DNA of 64,000 nt from NCBI GenBank assembly GCA_029213305.1, contig JARGPA010000020.1, positions 1 to 64,000 of the forward strand, in the 5' to 3' direction. The notes under the pieces are model-generated. The model ran no database searches, was not told where the DNA came from, and saw only the letters and a program-made list of their open reading frames with translations. Positions 17,973 through 27,668 of this stretch are shown here, piece after piece (position 1 is the first letter of the stretch; each line of letters opens with the position of its first letter). A program made the position numbers and the translations under genes. The DNA comes from Phycisphaerales bacterium. GTDB taxonomy: Bacteria > Planctomycetota > Phycisphaerae > Phycisphaerales > UBA1924.

Positions 17973-18491
17973 TTATGAAGCCTCCGAATGCTCGAAGTTG
18001 ATCGTCGAAGGAGCAGTCCCGAATCCAGGAGGACATTCGAAACCAAGCTCTAATCCGATTGCCATCAGAATTGCATTGTGATGAATCGCATGATGCATCG
18101 CAAAGAAGATCTCGCGAGCACGAGTCGTTGTCAGATCACAAGTCTCCCCGTCACTACAGATCATCACTCGAGCAGTCATCTCTTCTTGAAGTTTATCTTC
18201 TTCGAGTTCACTCAGGATAGTTCGAAGTGATTCGATCTCGTCCTTCGCTGCGTTTCGACACGATTCGACTTCTACGCCGCGTCGACGATGATCGTAATCG
18301 ATCGCTTCAGCGCAACATGTCGTGATCGCACAACGGAAATGATCAAGGGTGTGTCGAATGTGCTTTCCGATAGTCCCACCTGGGACGACCTTCGATTGAT
18401 ACACATATTGATCATCTTCAACTCGATCAATGTATTCTTTACACTGCCCTAGTACTGCGTCTGCTGCTCCACAAACCCGCTTGCATGACAT
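17973..18491 (-). CDS. DinB-like putative metal-binding protein
   Basis: 172 residues. Four-helix DinB/YfiT folds keep three metal-binding His residues; here candidate ligands are in GKHIRHTLDHFR (about residues 42-53) and MHHAIHHNAILMAI (about 129-142). The N-terminus begins with CKRVCGAADAVLGQCK and the protein is Cys-rich for its size, with CC in AITTCCAEA. Its sequence differs strongly from the two tandem DinB genes at 52810 and 53353. Family members include thiol-transferases that use mycothiol or bacillithiol and proteins of unknown reaction. It probably leads the small operon with TANGO2 and nuoH. Confidence 0.75.
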   Translation of the reverse strand: MSCKRVCGAADAVLGQCKEYIDRVEDDQYVYQSKVVPGGTIGKHIRHTLDHFRCAITTCCAEAIDYDHRRRGVEVESCRNAAKDEIESLRTILSELEEDKLQEEMTARVMICSDGETCDLTTTRAREIFFAMHHAIHHNAILMAIGLELGFECPPGFGTAPSTINFEHSEAS

Positions 18492-18548
18492 CAGTCACTC
18501 CGTTCCTTCTAGTAGTAAATACTTATATTTCCCGTACATACTAGCGCC

Positions 18549-20222
18549 TTAACCCGCGAATTGCTGCGCTGCGACTGCTGTAATCTCGTTGATGATCTCC
18601 CGATGATTCGCGCATCGTGGACATTTGTGCTGTCCCCCGAGTTTCCCCTTCGCGTCAAGCCAACGATGAAATGTCCCCATTGGTAACGCAGTAATCGTTG
18701 GAATGTCCATTCCAAGCCCGTCACTCCGCTTTGTTGTGTAATCGACATTCTCGTCTTTAATGCTCTGATCGAACACATGACAAAAAATTTGCAACTGCTC
18801 ATCGCTTGGCAACATCGAAAACTCAACTGCAAGCTCTAATCCCGCTCGATTATTTTCTGACGGATACACAGGCGCTGCAGTAAACTCACCTGTTTCGAGT
18901 CCTGTAGACGCGACAGCCGCTGCAACCCCGTGTTCGATGTGCTCGCCGATCAGATTCTCTCCAAACGCATTGATGAAGTGTCGATGCCGACCCACAATCC
19001 TGATCCGAGCAGGACCATCCCCAAGACGCATACTTCCATCTCTCTGTATTCCATCTGGGATTGAATCGAACTCTACAACATCTCCGATCACATATCTCCA
19101 TAGCCCTGCGTTCGTAGTCATCACCACTACATACTTTTGTCCCTTGTCGACTTGCCAACAAGTGAACACATCAGGATTCTCATCGTCGATTTGCTCAAGT
19201 GGAACAAACTCATAGAAAATCCCGTTATCCGTCAATAGACGCATGGCCGGATCATCATCCATATCCTGAATAGCAATAAACCCTTCAGAAGCAGGATAAA
19301 GCTCCTGACGACACGGGAAGTCGACTGTTGGATCGCCGGAAAATGCTCGGCACATGCGCTCTATGAATGGGACATAGTTCACGCCGCCATGCACAAACAC
19401 TTCAAGGTTGGGCCAAACATCTCGCGCACATCGCGCCGGGTTCCCACGCTCGTTTGCAATCTCAATCACACGATCAATCAAAACCAAAGCCCAAGATGGC
19501 ATACCTGATATAAAACGGATGTCCTGATCAATCGCACGCTGGGCCATCGCTTCAATCTTGCTCGGCCAATGATCCATCAACGCAATGTCAGGACCCGGAG
19601 AGTAAATTGTCGACAAAGGCCATTTAATCAACGGAGTTACCAAACCCGACAAATCACCTGTCGCAACATCGTGCTCGTTCACTTCGAGATCTGTTGATCC
19701 TCCCAAGAACAGACAGCGCCCCCCCATGATTCGTTCTGGATAGACCCCTCGGTTGATCAGATGAGCAAAGATATCGAGAGATGCAAGATAGTTTGAACGC
19801 ATCATCTCTTCAGTGACCGCAATAAACTTGTCCCCCGCGGTTGTTCCAGAAGTCTGCGCAAAGTGCATAACCTTACCAGGCCAGAGCACATCACGATGAC
19901 CATGCTCTCGCATATCAACAATATCATCTTGAAACGCATACCAATCCGAGACTGGTAAGCGCTCACGGAACGCCTCAAGCATTGCGACTTGATCTTCCAT
20001 CTGCGCTAAAGAAGTAAACCCTGCCCCTTGTCCGATTCGTGTGTTTCGACAATGCTTGACAAGTTTACCTAACTCATTGAGTTGGATTCTCTGCGAATTG
20101 GTTTTCCAATAATCAAGATTACTCAACAAACGGCGCCGCCGTTGTACGCGCCCATGGAGTGCTACCCCAACAAGGCTTGTCCAAGTATGATGACCGATCG
20201 GGGTCGGAGCATGTGTGCGCAT
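18549..20222 (-). CDS. GH3-family acyl-adenylating enzyme
   Basis: 557 residues. The adenylate-forming signature is HFAQTSGTTAGDKFIAVT near residue 123, with LFLGGSTDLEV and LYPASEGFIAIQ further on and FVPLEQIDDENPDVFTCW near residue 338, all in GH3 order. In plants GH3 enzymes couple amino acids to auxin or jasmonate; bacterial homologues are common but their substrates are not known. No signal peptide is visible, so it is cytoplasmic. It is not closely joined to its neighbours: 47 bases separate it from the hydrolase upstream, which could be co-transcribed. ATG start at 20220-20222. Confidence 0.9.
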   Translation of the reverse strand: MRTHAPTPIGHHTWTSLVGVALHGRVQRRRRLLSNLDYWKTNSQRIQLNELGKLVKHCRNTRIGQGAGFTSLAQMEDQVAMLEAFRERLPVSDWYAFQDDIVDMREHGHRDVLWPGKVMHFAQTSGTTAGDKFIAVTEEMMRSNYLASLDIFAHLINRGVYPERIMGGRCLFLGGSTDLEVNEHDVATGDLSGLVTPLIKWPLSTIYSPGPDIALMDHWPSKIEAMAQRAIDQDIRFISGMPSWALVLIDRVIEIANERGNPARCARDVWPNLEVFVHGGVNYVPFIERMCRAFSGDPTVDFPCRQELYPASEGFIAIQDMDDDPAMRLLTDNGIFYEFVPLEQIDDENPDVFTCWQVDKGQKYVVVMTTNAGLWRYVIGDVVEFDSIPDGIQRDGSMRLGDGPARIRIVGRHRHFINAFGENLIGEHIEHGVAAAVASTGLETGEFTAAPVYPSENNRAGLELAVEFSMLPSDEQLQIFCHVFDQSIKDENVDYTTKRSDGLGMDIPTITALPMGTFHRWLDAKGKLGGQHKCPRCANHREIINEITAVAAQQFAG

Positions 20223-20269
20223 CGAACGACTCGCTTTTGTTTGATTTAGGATTCTCTGTCGACGAACAA

Positions 20270-21184
20270 TTATTTATCTGTAGGCGTGTAGTCTGAGTGT
20301 GAATCAAACCCTTCCATTGCTTCAAGCTCATCAAAGAACTGATGCATCGCGTCTCCAAATGGCTCAGGCGCTTCAATCATCGGAGCATGCCCACAGTTTT
20401 CAAGCCAATGCAACCTCGCAGATGGCATCAACTCGCTAAAACCTTGCCCCGCACTTGGAGGGGTCACAACATCTTCTTTACCCCAGATCAAAAGCGTCTG
20501 TTGATGAATCTCCGCAAGATCATCAGTCATGTTGTCCCGACGAGCACTCTTTGAGAGCTTAACCATCGCCCTTGCGCCACCTCGTTCGTTTAGTAGAACA
20601 AAGGCGCGATCCACATCACCTGGATGCATCTTAGATTTATCAAAAAAGAGTTCGCCGATCTTCTCAACAAGCCATTCACGAGTCGGACGAACCGGCGCTC
20701 CCTTGACGACTGTTCGTTCGATAAGTCCACTAGAACCTGCGAGAACAAGCGAATGAACCAACTCAGGTCGTTCATGAGTCACTCGAAGTGCGACATGCCC
20801 CCCGAATGAGTTGCCAACCAATATTGCAGGCTGACCAATCTCACGATCGAGAAACTGCATCGTCATCGCAGAAACCGCGCTCAACGAACAATCTACTCCT
20901 CTGAGTGAAAGCAACGGAACCTCAAGGGTGATACAACGAACTCGCGATGAAATTCGATCGACCACTTTGCCCCAGTGCTCGTTGAGACCAACGAGTCCAT
21001 GCAAGAACACGACGGGCATCCCGCTCCCACACTCGACGACATCTGCTTCGATCGTTTTACCGCTCACGCCTGTGAGATTGACCTTGCGTGTCACTCGATT
21101 CTTCTGAGATATGTCGGCTCCCACTGTGTTCACTGATCGATCTCCGTCTCGTCCCTCAACCATGCTCTTTAGTGAGTAGTTCAC
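20270..21184 (-). CDS. Alpha/beta-fold hydrolase
   Basis: 304 residues with a GTG start at 21182-21184, or 297 with the ATG at 21161-21163. Features in order: oxyanion region VVFLHGLVGLNEHWG (about 54-68), nucleophile elbow GNSFGGH with Ser near 124, acid in GKEDVVTP, and histidine in NCGHAPMIEAPEPF. These form the Ser-Asp-His triad. The substrate is not predictable from this. The N-terminal 40 residues are charged and may be flexible. It may share a transcript with the GH3 gene downstream, since the gap is 47 bases, but the two families have no known link. Confidence 0.9.
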   Translation of the reverse strand: MNYSLKSMVEGRDGDRSVNTVGADISQKNRVTRKVNLTGVSGKTIEADVVECGSGMPVVFLHGLVGLNEHWGKVVDRISSRVRCITLEVPLLSLRGVDCSLSAVSAMTMQFLDREIGQPAILVGNSFGGHVALRVTHERPELVHSLVLAGSSGLIERTVVKGAPVRPTREWLVEKIGELFFDKSKMHPGDVDRAFVLLNERGGARAMVKLSKSARRDNMTDDLAEIHQQTLLIWGKEDVVTPPSAGQGFSELMPSARLHWLENCGHAPMIEAPEPFGDAMHQFFDELEAMEGFDSHSDYTPTDK

Positions 21185-21193
21185 CCCAAGCGA

Positions 21194-21216
21194 TCAATGA
21201 CAATAAGAGTCATTGA
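21194..21216. repeat. Inverted repeat in the leader of the hydrolase gene
   Basis: Eight-base perfect inverted repeat (TCAATGAC and GTCATTGA) with a seven-base spacer lies ten bases upstream of the GTG of the hydrolase. There is no T tract. It may be an operator, an mRNA hairpin or a weak end of the ABC transporter operon. Confidence 0.3.
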
Positions 21217-21301
21217 TTGACTATATGGTAGTACACACTATCTAAGGAATCATCGTTCAAACCCGCTCAAGGGGCTCGAAGCGGTCAATCTAATCAATTC
21301 G

Positions 21302-22072
21302 TTATGAAATTGTCCCGTTTTCTTCGACTACAACCCCATCAACGAGTCGGATCACACGATCGGCGCGCTCTGCAATCCGTTCATCATGAGTGACCATCAC
21401 GAGTGTTAACCCCGCAGATCGACGATGTTCGATCATTGCTTCGAGGATGGACTCTCCGGTTTTCAGATCTAAGTTCCCAGTTGGTTCGTCCGCAAGTAAC
21501 AGACTCGGTTCATTGATCAATGCTCGAGCAATTGCAACTCGTTGTCGTTCCCCACCAGAAAGCTCCGCTGGGCGATGCTTAAGCCGATGACTCAACCCAA
21601 AGCGATCAAGCAAAGATTCTGCTCGCTCAACAGCCGCTGCACGATGTTTTCCATATCCGAGTCGGCCATGCTTAATCATGCTCCCCACTGTGACATTCTG
21701 AAGCACACTCAACTCAGGGAGAAGATGATAAAACTGAAACACAAACCCAATATCATCTGCGCGATATCGATCAAGCGCTCGTTTACTCTGCTTTGTTAGA
21801 TCGCGATCTTCGAACTTCACGCTCGCAGGATTTGAACTATCCTTATCAGGACGATCAAGACCACCCATTAGATGCAAGAGTGTGCTCTTCCCCGATCCAG
21901 AAGCTCCCAGGATTGTCACCCATTCGCCGCTTTTAACATCAAGATCTACGCCATGAAGAACTGGAACACGCACTCGACCCAATCGATAAGTCTTCTGCAC
22001 TGAACGAACCGACATCTTCAGAGTGTTTTCATCTGTCGATTTGTTCACAGAGTTGTTAGTTTGTGCAACCAT
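21302..22072 (-). CDS. lolD: ABC transporter ATPase, LolD type
   Basis: 256 residues. Walker A GASGSGKST near residue 56, Q-loop FQFYHLLPELSV, signature LSGGERQRVAIARAL, Walker B LLLADEPT and switch His in VMVTHDERIAERAD. This is the MacB/LolD subgroup. LolD drives release of lipoproteins from the inner membrane. The start is two bases after the stop of the permease gene, so the two form an operon. An insertion RPDKDSSNPASVKFEDRD is a little longer than in the family. The N-terminus has about 20 extra polar residues. A MacB-type or cell-division role is possible, but the permease type favours lipoprotein sorting. Confidence 0.88.
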   Translation of the reverse strand: MVAQTNNSVNKSTDENTLKMSVRSVQKTYRLGRVRVPVLHGVDLDVKSGEWVTILGASGSGKSTLLHLMGGLDRPDKDSSNPASVKFEDRDLTKQSKRALDRYRADDIGFVFQFYHLLPELSVLQNVTVGSMIKHGRLGYGKHRAAAVERAESLLDRFGLSHRLKHRPAELSGGERQRVAIARALINEPSLLLADEPTGNLDLKTGESILEAMIEHRRSAGLTLVMVTHDERIAERADRVIRLVDGVVVEENGTIS

Positions 22073-22074
22073 GA

Positions 22075-23646
22075 TTACTCAAACCTCAACGCTTTAACTG
22101 GGTCCATCCGTGCACTATGAATCGCAGGAATCGCCGCGCCCATGACACAAGTCATGACTCCAACGATAAATACAATTGCTGCTTTCATTGGATCAACATC
22201 ACTCGGTATCTCAATAAAGTAATATTGCTTGGGATCCCAGATCACGAAGTTAAATGTTCTACCCATCCAATCATGAATCGCGTTGATGTCAGAAACAATC
22301 CAATACCCAACTCCGGTACCAATCACGGATCCAACAAAACCAATCGCAGCGCCGTATCGAATCCACAACCATGCAATTCCCGGGGTTGTTGCTCCAAGCG
22401 CACGCAAGACACCAATGTCTTTCGTTTTTTCTGTCGCCATCGACCAGAAGATTGCTAGAACCAAGAACACAGTAGTAAACGATACAATCCCAAATATGAA
22501 CAACACAAGTCCGGTTTCTTTTTTCACCGCACTAATCATTGTCTTGTTCAGATCTTCCCATGTTCGAATCTGGTTTTCCATCTGGAATGAACTGGGTACT
22601 TCGCCAGCATGCGCAAGCGCAAACTCTTCGTATATCTCACGAATCCGGGTTCGAACGGGTTCAAGCTCACTCCCTTCGACTCCACTGACTAATACAGTGG
22701 TCACACGAGCAGGATCAATCCCGATGATTTCTTTCATCTTCGGACCAATCTCCCCGGTAACTGGATCAACTTCAACCGCAAACGGGTTTTCATCATCTTT
22801 CACAATCTCCACTCGCTGTGCTGCATCAAGACGAAGCATCCGTTGAAGAATATCGAGAGGCACGAAAATTGTTCCTTGATCAACTTCGTACAAACCAGAC
22901 TGAAACTCATTTGCAATCGGGATCGTCTGCGTGACTGGATCAATCGGATGTCCCTCAGAATCGAGCGCGAGGATCGTAATCCCGACCGTGCCCTCGCGAG
23001 GCATAAACACATCCACTCGTTCCGCGCCCCCGTCTGGGAGCGCCCGCATGGGAGTCATTGGGTAATACCCACCCCAGTCTTGACGCTGATTGAGCCCTGT
23101 CACTTCGATCCCGATTACCCCTGCAGGCTCGATCACGCCCGTTTTCGGGTTCGGCCTCGTCATCGAAATCCCGTTTGATTCCATATCTTGGAAGATCTGT
23201 TGGTAATGCTCATCAAGTCGGATATCTTCTCGTTGATAATCCTTCGGGGTAGGTTCATCAATTGCCTTCCACCACATCGTGTCAGCAAAACCAGTCACCT
23301 GTGAATAGCTCGCCGCGGAAATCCCCTTTATCGAAATCAACTCAATTCGATCATCTGGAAGTTTGATCAACCCGAATGTCTCAATCGTCGGCGTGGCCGC
23401 CTCTATCATCGGATCCTCTTCAAGACGTTCGATCAGATCATCGTAATGTGCAAAGCCAACATTCGGCCAAACAATCGCGACATCGCCGACAAGAGTTCGC
23501 CCTGAATCGATCAACGCGTTGAGAAAACCACCCATCACGGACCAAGTGATGAGGATCGTCGCAACGGATAGCATAACCGCCACCATTGCGAGCATGGGCA
23601 TGACCTTGCGAGTCAGATACTTTCTAGTGAGTAGCGCTTGATACAC
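22075..23646 (-). CDS. ABC transporter permease, LolC/LolE type
   Basis: 523 residues with a GTG start. The N-terminus has a helix (MLAMVAVMLSVATILITWSVM), then a large periplasmic domain, and three C-terminal helices with the FtsX signature (IGVLRALGATTPGIAWLWIR). The start YQALLTRKYLTRK is typical of LolC/LolE. Only one permease gene is present, so the transporter may be a LolF-type homodimer with LolD. The periplasmic domain is about 330 residues, longer than in E. coli LolC, and contains the repeated pairs EPAGVIGIEVTGLNQRQDWGG and SGVEGSELEPVR. Next upstream is the M1 peptidase lipoprotein, a possible client. Confidence 0.88.
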   Translation of the reverse strand: MYQALLTRKYLTRKVMPMLAMVAVMLSVATILITWSVMGGFLNALIDSGRTLVGDVAIVWPNVGFAHYDDLIERLEEDPMIEAATPTIETFGLIKLPDDRIELISIKGISAASYSQVTGFADTMWWKAIDEPTPKDYQREDIRLDEHYQQIFQDMESNGISMTRPNPKTGVIEPAGVIGIEVTGLNQRQDWGGYYPMTPMRALPDGGAERVDVFMPREGTVGITILALDSEGHPIDPVTQTIPIANEFQSGLYEVDQGTIFVPLDILQRMLRLDAAQRVEIVKDDENPFAVEVDPVTGEIGPKMKEIIGIDPARVTTVLVSGVEGSELEPVRTRIREIYEEFALAHAGEVPSSFQMENQIRTWEDLNKTMISAVKKETGLVLFIFGIVSFTTVFLVLAIFWSMATEKTKDIGVLRALGATTPGIAWLWIRYGAAIGFVGSVIGTGVGYWIVSDINAIHDWMGRTFNFVIWDPKQYYFIEIPSDVDPMKAAIVFIVGVMTCVMGAAIPAIHSARMDPVKALRFE

Positions 23647-23706
23647 AGTCTGAGTGTAGTCCTTCTGATTTCACTGATCGGCGAAACCCCAACTTCAACA
23701 CCATAC

Positions 23707-25773
23707 TTACTTCCATAGATTGTTCGTACGATCCATGTCAGGCAAAATCTCCTCAGGATCTAGCAAGATTGAACGGATTCGACGCCCGTTCGTATCGATC
23801 CCCGCGCGCCAACGATTCGTTTGGTGCCAAACCTGTACGGGAAGATCGATCACTTCGCTTGAATCATCCTTATAGACAACTCTCATCCGAACAGGCATGA
23901 CCATCTCTCTGAGGTTATCAATCACCACTATCGCTGATTCATCGTACTCTTGAACGCCTGCGATCGACTGATCTAACGCATGAGGTTCCATAAACCATGA
24001 GCGCCAGAACCAGTTAAGATCTGCTCCTGCACCATCTTCCATTGCGCGAAAGAAATCCGCAGGCTGAGGATGCTTGAACATCCATTGATTCGCGTACCCC
24101 TCAAACGCTACATCGAATCGTTCTGGACCAAGAATATATTCGCGAAGCAAATACAACCCATAACCCGTCTTGCGATACATCAATCGCCCAACCCATCTCG
24201 GCCATGTTTGATCAGGAGCAGTGATAATTGGCTGTCTCTGCTCAGCAACAGACATCTGCATCGTCTGATCCGAAGCTCTCGAAACATTGACTTCAACACC
24301 ATTCCATGCCGCTTTCGAATACAGATTGATAAACGTATTGAATCCTTCATCTTGCCACATGTATCTGCGTTCATCTGTGTTCACGACCATCGGGAACCAG
24401 TTGTGTCCAATCTCATGATCAGTAACACCAAACATCCCGTCGTGATTTGTTCGACTACCACAGAAAATAATTCCAGGATATTCCATACCCCCTTCAGGGC
24501 CGTTGATGTTTGACATCACCGGATATGGATAAGGGAATAAGAACTCCGAATAAAACTCGATCGAGTGTTTGATTGAGCGAGTAGAACCACCCTCTGGATG
24601 GGTATTGATCCAAGCAGTTGCTTCCTTTGGATACAAAGATTGACACAGGATTGTTCGGATTAACACGTTATCAAGACTCTCGCCCTCTGTGATTACTGCT
24701 TTGCACGCGTCCCAGATAAATGCATCTGAAGCTGCCCATGCAAATGTCCTTGCGTTTTCGATTCGGAACTGCCAAGTAAACTCACTCGCAACCCCAGGCC
24801 GAAGATCGTCATTCCCAACCTCGTCAGGTTTAATAATCCAAACCGGTTCGTCAGAACTCATCGCTTGATCAAGTCGTTGCTGTTGCGTTTGAGTAAGTAC
24901 TTCACTCCCGTTCAACAACGCACCAGATCCCGACACGATGTAATCACGAGGGACTGTAATCGAAACATCGAAATTTCCAAAGTCTGTGTAGAACTCCCCG
25001 CTCCCGAGATAGGGCATCGTGTTCCATCCATTGACATCGTCATATTTGCAAACCTGTGGGAACCACTGCGCCATCTCAAAGATAGTTCCTTGTTCAACAA
25101 CTTCAGAACCCATCCGACGAAGGTGAGGCGGAATTTTAAACGCGAACTCCATTTCAAATGCAAAAACCTCTCCCGACTGGATCGCCTTTGGAATGTCAAC
25201 TCGTCCAAGCGAGTCATAAACCGTAAGCTCGAGTTCTTGTCCACCTGTGATTCCGCTTGTTCGGATCGATGGAATCGCGTACCCACCATCAAAGTCATCT
25301 TCGAGCATCTTCATGACAGAACCAGGGGTCCGGGATTTGGTTCCAATTGAGTCTGTATGAAACAAGTTCTGCTCGAGATTGAGCCAAAGATACTCAAGCG
25401 CATGAGGCGAGTTATTGTGATACACAACACGCATAGAAGCACTCAAAGTCTCAGTTTCAGGATCGAGTCGAGCGTTGATCGAATAATCAGTTTGTTGTTG
25501 CCAATAGTCAGGTCCTGGCAATCCCGACCCAAGTCTCATCTCAGTAGGTGTAGGCCAATCAATCTGACGAAAAACATTCTCGCCACCCGTTCCACCACGA
25601 CGACGAAATGATTCATCGACTGCGCCAACTGAATCAGAGTTTCCAATCCCAACACTCGCAGAACGAGTCGTTGTGCTCGCACATCCAATTGTGAACATGC
25701 TCGAAGTAACAATGCACACCAACACAACACATGAACACAACATCGAACAAACACGCAATAGACCTATCTTCAT
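23707..25773 (-). CDS. M1-family metallopeptidase lipoprotein
   Basis: 688 residues from the ATG at 25771-25773, chosen because GGAG lies seven bases upstream and the signal peptide (KIGLLRVCSMLCSCVVLVCI) starts here. The lipobox is FTIGC. The zinc motif is HEIGH near residue 453 with the third ligand Glu about 20 residues later in MWQDEGFNTF. The substrate-binding GxMEN loop appears as GGMEYPG. This is the gluzincin aminopeptidase architecture with an N-terminal beta saddle. It would cleave peptides at the periplasmic face of a membrane. It precedes the Lol-type transporter (60-base gap), which may export it. Confidence 0.92.
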   Translation of the reverse strand: MKIGLLRVCSMLCSCVVLVCIVTSSMFTIGCASTTTRSASVGIGNSDSVGAVDESFRRRGGTGGENVFRQIDWPTPTEMRLGSGLPGPDYWQQQTDYSINARLDPETETLSASMRVVYHNNSPHALEYLWLNLEQNLFHTDSIGTKSRTPGSVMKMLEDDFDGGYAIPSIRTSGITGGQELELTVYDSLGRVDIPKAIQSGEVFAFEMEFAFKIPPHLRRMGSEVVEQGTIFEMAQWFPQVCKYDDVNGWNTMPYLGSGEFYTDFGNFDVSITVPRDYIVSGSGALLNGSEVLTQTQQQRLDQAMSSDEPVWIIKPDEVGNDDLRPGVASEFTWQFRIENARTFAWAASDAFIWDACKAVITEGESLDNVLIRTILCQSLYPKEATAWINTHPEGGSTRSIKHSIEFYSEFLFPYPYPVMSNINGPEGGMEYPGIIFCGSRTNHDGMFGVTDHEIGHNWFPMVVNTDERRYMWQDEGFNTFINLYSKAAWNGVEVNVSRASDQTMQMSVAEQRQPIITAPDQTWPRWVGRLMYRKTGYGLYLLREYILGPERFDVAFEGYANQWMFKHPQPADFFRAMEDGAGADLNWFWRSWFMEPHALDQSIAGVQEYDESAIVVIDNLREMVMPVRMRVVYKDDSSEVIDLPVQVWHQTNRWRAGIDTNGRRIRSILLDPEEILPDMDRTNNLWK

Positions 25774-25884
25774 CTCAAGTCTCCAACTCACCCATCATGA
25801 ACCCATCCAACGAACTCGCAGAACTCGCCGGACATATAGACTCATAGGGTAGCCGAAGTTAGCACTCGCGGCGCACGATGATCG

Positions 25885-25910
25885 CGATCGATCCCTCTTC
25901 AGATCGATCG
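25885..25910. repeat. Inverted repeat downstream of comM
   Basis: Eight-base arms CGATCGAT and ATCGATCG around a ten-base loop, between the end of comM and the start of the M1 gene. No T run follows. It may be a weak terminator for comM or an operator for the peptidase gene. Confidence 0.3.
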
Positions 25911-25943
25911 ACAATCAAAGCACGCAGGCAATCTGAATATAAA

Positions 25944-27569
25944 TTACAGCTTCCGATCGAGTAACCGGTATTGAACCGCTTCTCCGATGTGTTCTGCTTT
26001 CACTGATTCACACCCCGAGATATCCGCAATCGTCAGCGCGATTCTTCGGATCTTGTCATAAGCGCGTGCACTCAATCCGAGTTGAGTCATCGCTTGCTCA
26101 AGTAGCATTCTTGCGCTTTCATCAAGGACCATAATCACATCAAGCGCCTTTCCATTGAGTCTTGAGTTTGGGATCTCACCCTGTCTATTGAGTGATCGCT
26201 CTCGCGCGCGAAGCACCATCTCTCGCATCGTTTTCGTGTCTGTTCCTGTTGCTTTTTTACTCAGTTCACCCCATGGGACTGCAGGAGCTTCAACATGGAG
26301 ATCAATCCGATCGAGCAAAGGCCCCGAAAGTTTGGACAAATACCGATCCATCTCTCGTTGACCAACCTCTCCAGGTGCAACATCCCCCTTTGGTGTCGGA
26401 TTCATCGCCGCGACCAACATAAATGAAGCCGGGAACTGAACAGTTCCATGCGATCGTGCAATCGTAACAACATGATCCTCCATCGGCTGACGCATCGTCT
26501 CAAGCACATTCCGAGAAAACTCAGGCAACTCATCAAGGAACAAAATCCCGTGATGCGCCAGCGAGATTTCACCAGCTTGAGGAACCGCACCACCTCCCAC
26601 GATCGCAGGCGCACTCGCGGTATGATGAGGAGTCCGGACTGGACGAGACGAGATCAATCCACGCTCTGAATCAAGCAATCCACGCGAAGAATACACTCGT
26701 GTGACCTCAACCGATTGTGTCGGAGTTAACGGCGGCATAATCCCAGGGAGCGCCTTCGCCATCATCGTTTTCCCTGTCCCCGCAGGACCGAGCATAACGA
26801 TGTTGTGCTGACCCGCCGCCGCGATAACCATCGCTCGTTTCACTGATTCTTGACCTTTGATTTCTGCAAAATCAATCGGCGCATTAATCTCTTGAAGAAG
26901 TGAAGCCACGTCAGTCTGAGGATGGGGTTCTAAATCCAAAGACCCGTTCATCAATCCAACTACTTGCGTCAAACTCGATACACCAAACACGCGAACACCT
27001 TCAACTACCGATGCTTCTGCTGCATTCTCACTTGGAACGATAACCGCATCGAGTCCCATGCTCTTTGCGAGAGAGACCATCGCGATCACGCCTCGAATCG
27101 GACGAATGCGCCCGTCAAGTGCGAGCTCCCCTGCAATCAAAGCTCGTCGAGGATCGAGTCCGATCGACTCATCCTCAAACGTGATCTCACTCTCTCGAAG
27201 TTCAGAAAATGGACTCGATTGAACAGATGAACTTCGAGAACCTGTTCCCGCACCAATTGCGACTTGTTGACGAACAGGATGAATCACACCATTAGCAACG
27301 AGAACCCCAACCGCGATTGGTAGGTCATACATCGGTCCTTCTTTACGCACATCCGCTGGCGCGAGATTGATCAATGTCCGCCCGCAAGGCATCGGGTACC
27401 CACTATTCCCCATTGCAGATCGCACACGTTCGATCGATTCTCGAACCGCCGCATCGGGAAGTCCCACCACGACTTCCTTCTGTAGCTGCGTTTCATCAAG
27501 ATCAATCTCGATCTCAACAACGTGAGCATCGATTCCCTGTAACAAGAAGCTTCGAATCTTCGGTACCAT
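25944..27569 (-). CDS. comM: ComM/YifB-family AAA+ ATPase
   Basis: 541 residues from the ATG at 27567-27569, giving the family N-terminus VPKIRSFLLQGIDAHVVEIE. Order: lon-protease-like domain S5 fold, then an Mg-chelatase-type AAA domain with Walker A GPAGTGKT and Walker B LFLDELPEFSRNVLE, sensor region AAMNPTPKGD and the C-terminal domain YDKIRRIALTIADISG. In competent bacteria ComM is a hexameric helicase that promotes branch migration during natural transformation; in others the role is general recombination. An insert of about 30 residues (TGSRSSSVQSSPFSELRESE) sits in the first domain. No competence genes are nearby. Confidence 0.94.
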   Translation of the reverse strand: MVPKIRSFLLQGIDAHVVEIEIDLDETQLQKEVVVGLPDAAVRESIERVRSAMGNSGYPMPCGRTLINLAPADVRKEGPMYDLPIAVGVLVANGVIHPVRQQVAIGAGTGSRSSSVQSSPFSELRESEITFEDESIGLDPRRALIAGELALDGRIRPIRGVIAMVSLAKSMGLDAVIVPSENAAEASVVEGVRVFGVSSLTQVVGLMNGSLDLEPHPQTDVASLLQEINAPIDFAEIKGQESVKRAMVIAAAGQHNIVMLGPAGTGKTMMAKALPGIMPPLTPTQSVEVTRVYSSRGLLDSERGLISSRPVRTPHHTASAPAIVGGGAVPQAGEISLAHHGILFLDELPEFSRNVLETMRQPMEDHVVTIARSHGTVQFPASFMLVAAMNPTPKGDVAPGEVGQREMDRYLSKLSGPLLDRIDLHVEAPAVPWGELSKKATGTDTKTMREMVLRARERSLNRQGEIPNSRLNGKALDVIMVLDESARMLLEQAMTQLGLSARAYDKIRRIALTIADISGCESVKAEHIGEAVQYRLLDRKL

Positions 27570-27668
27570 ATACCTAAAATAACAAGTACCAAACACAATT
27601 CAAGCTGTTTGTTTGGGAATTGGTATAGAATTCAATTTTGAATGGGTATTTGCTTGTATAACAGTGCT

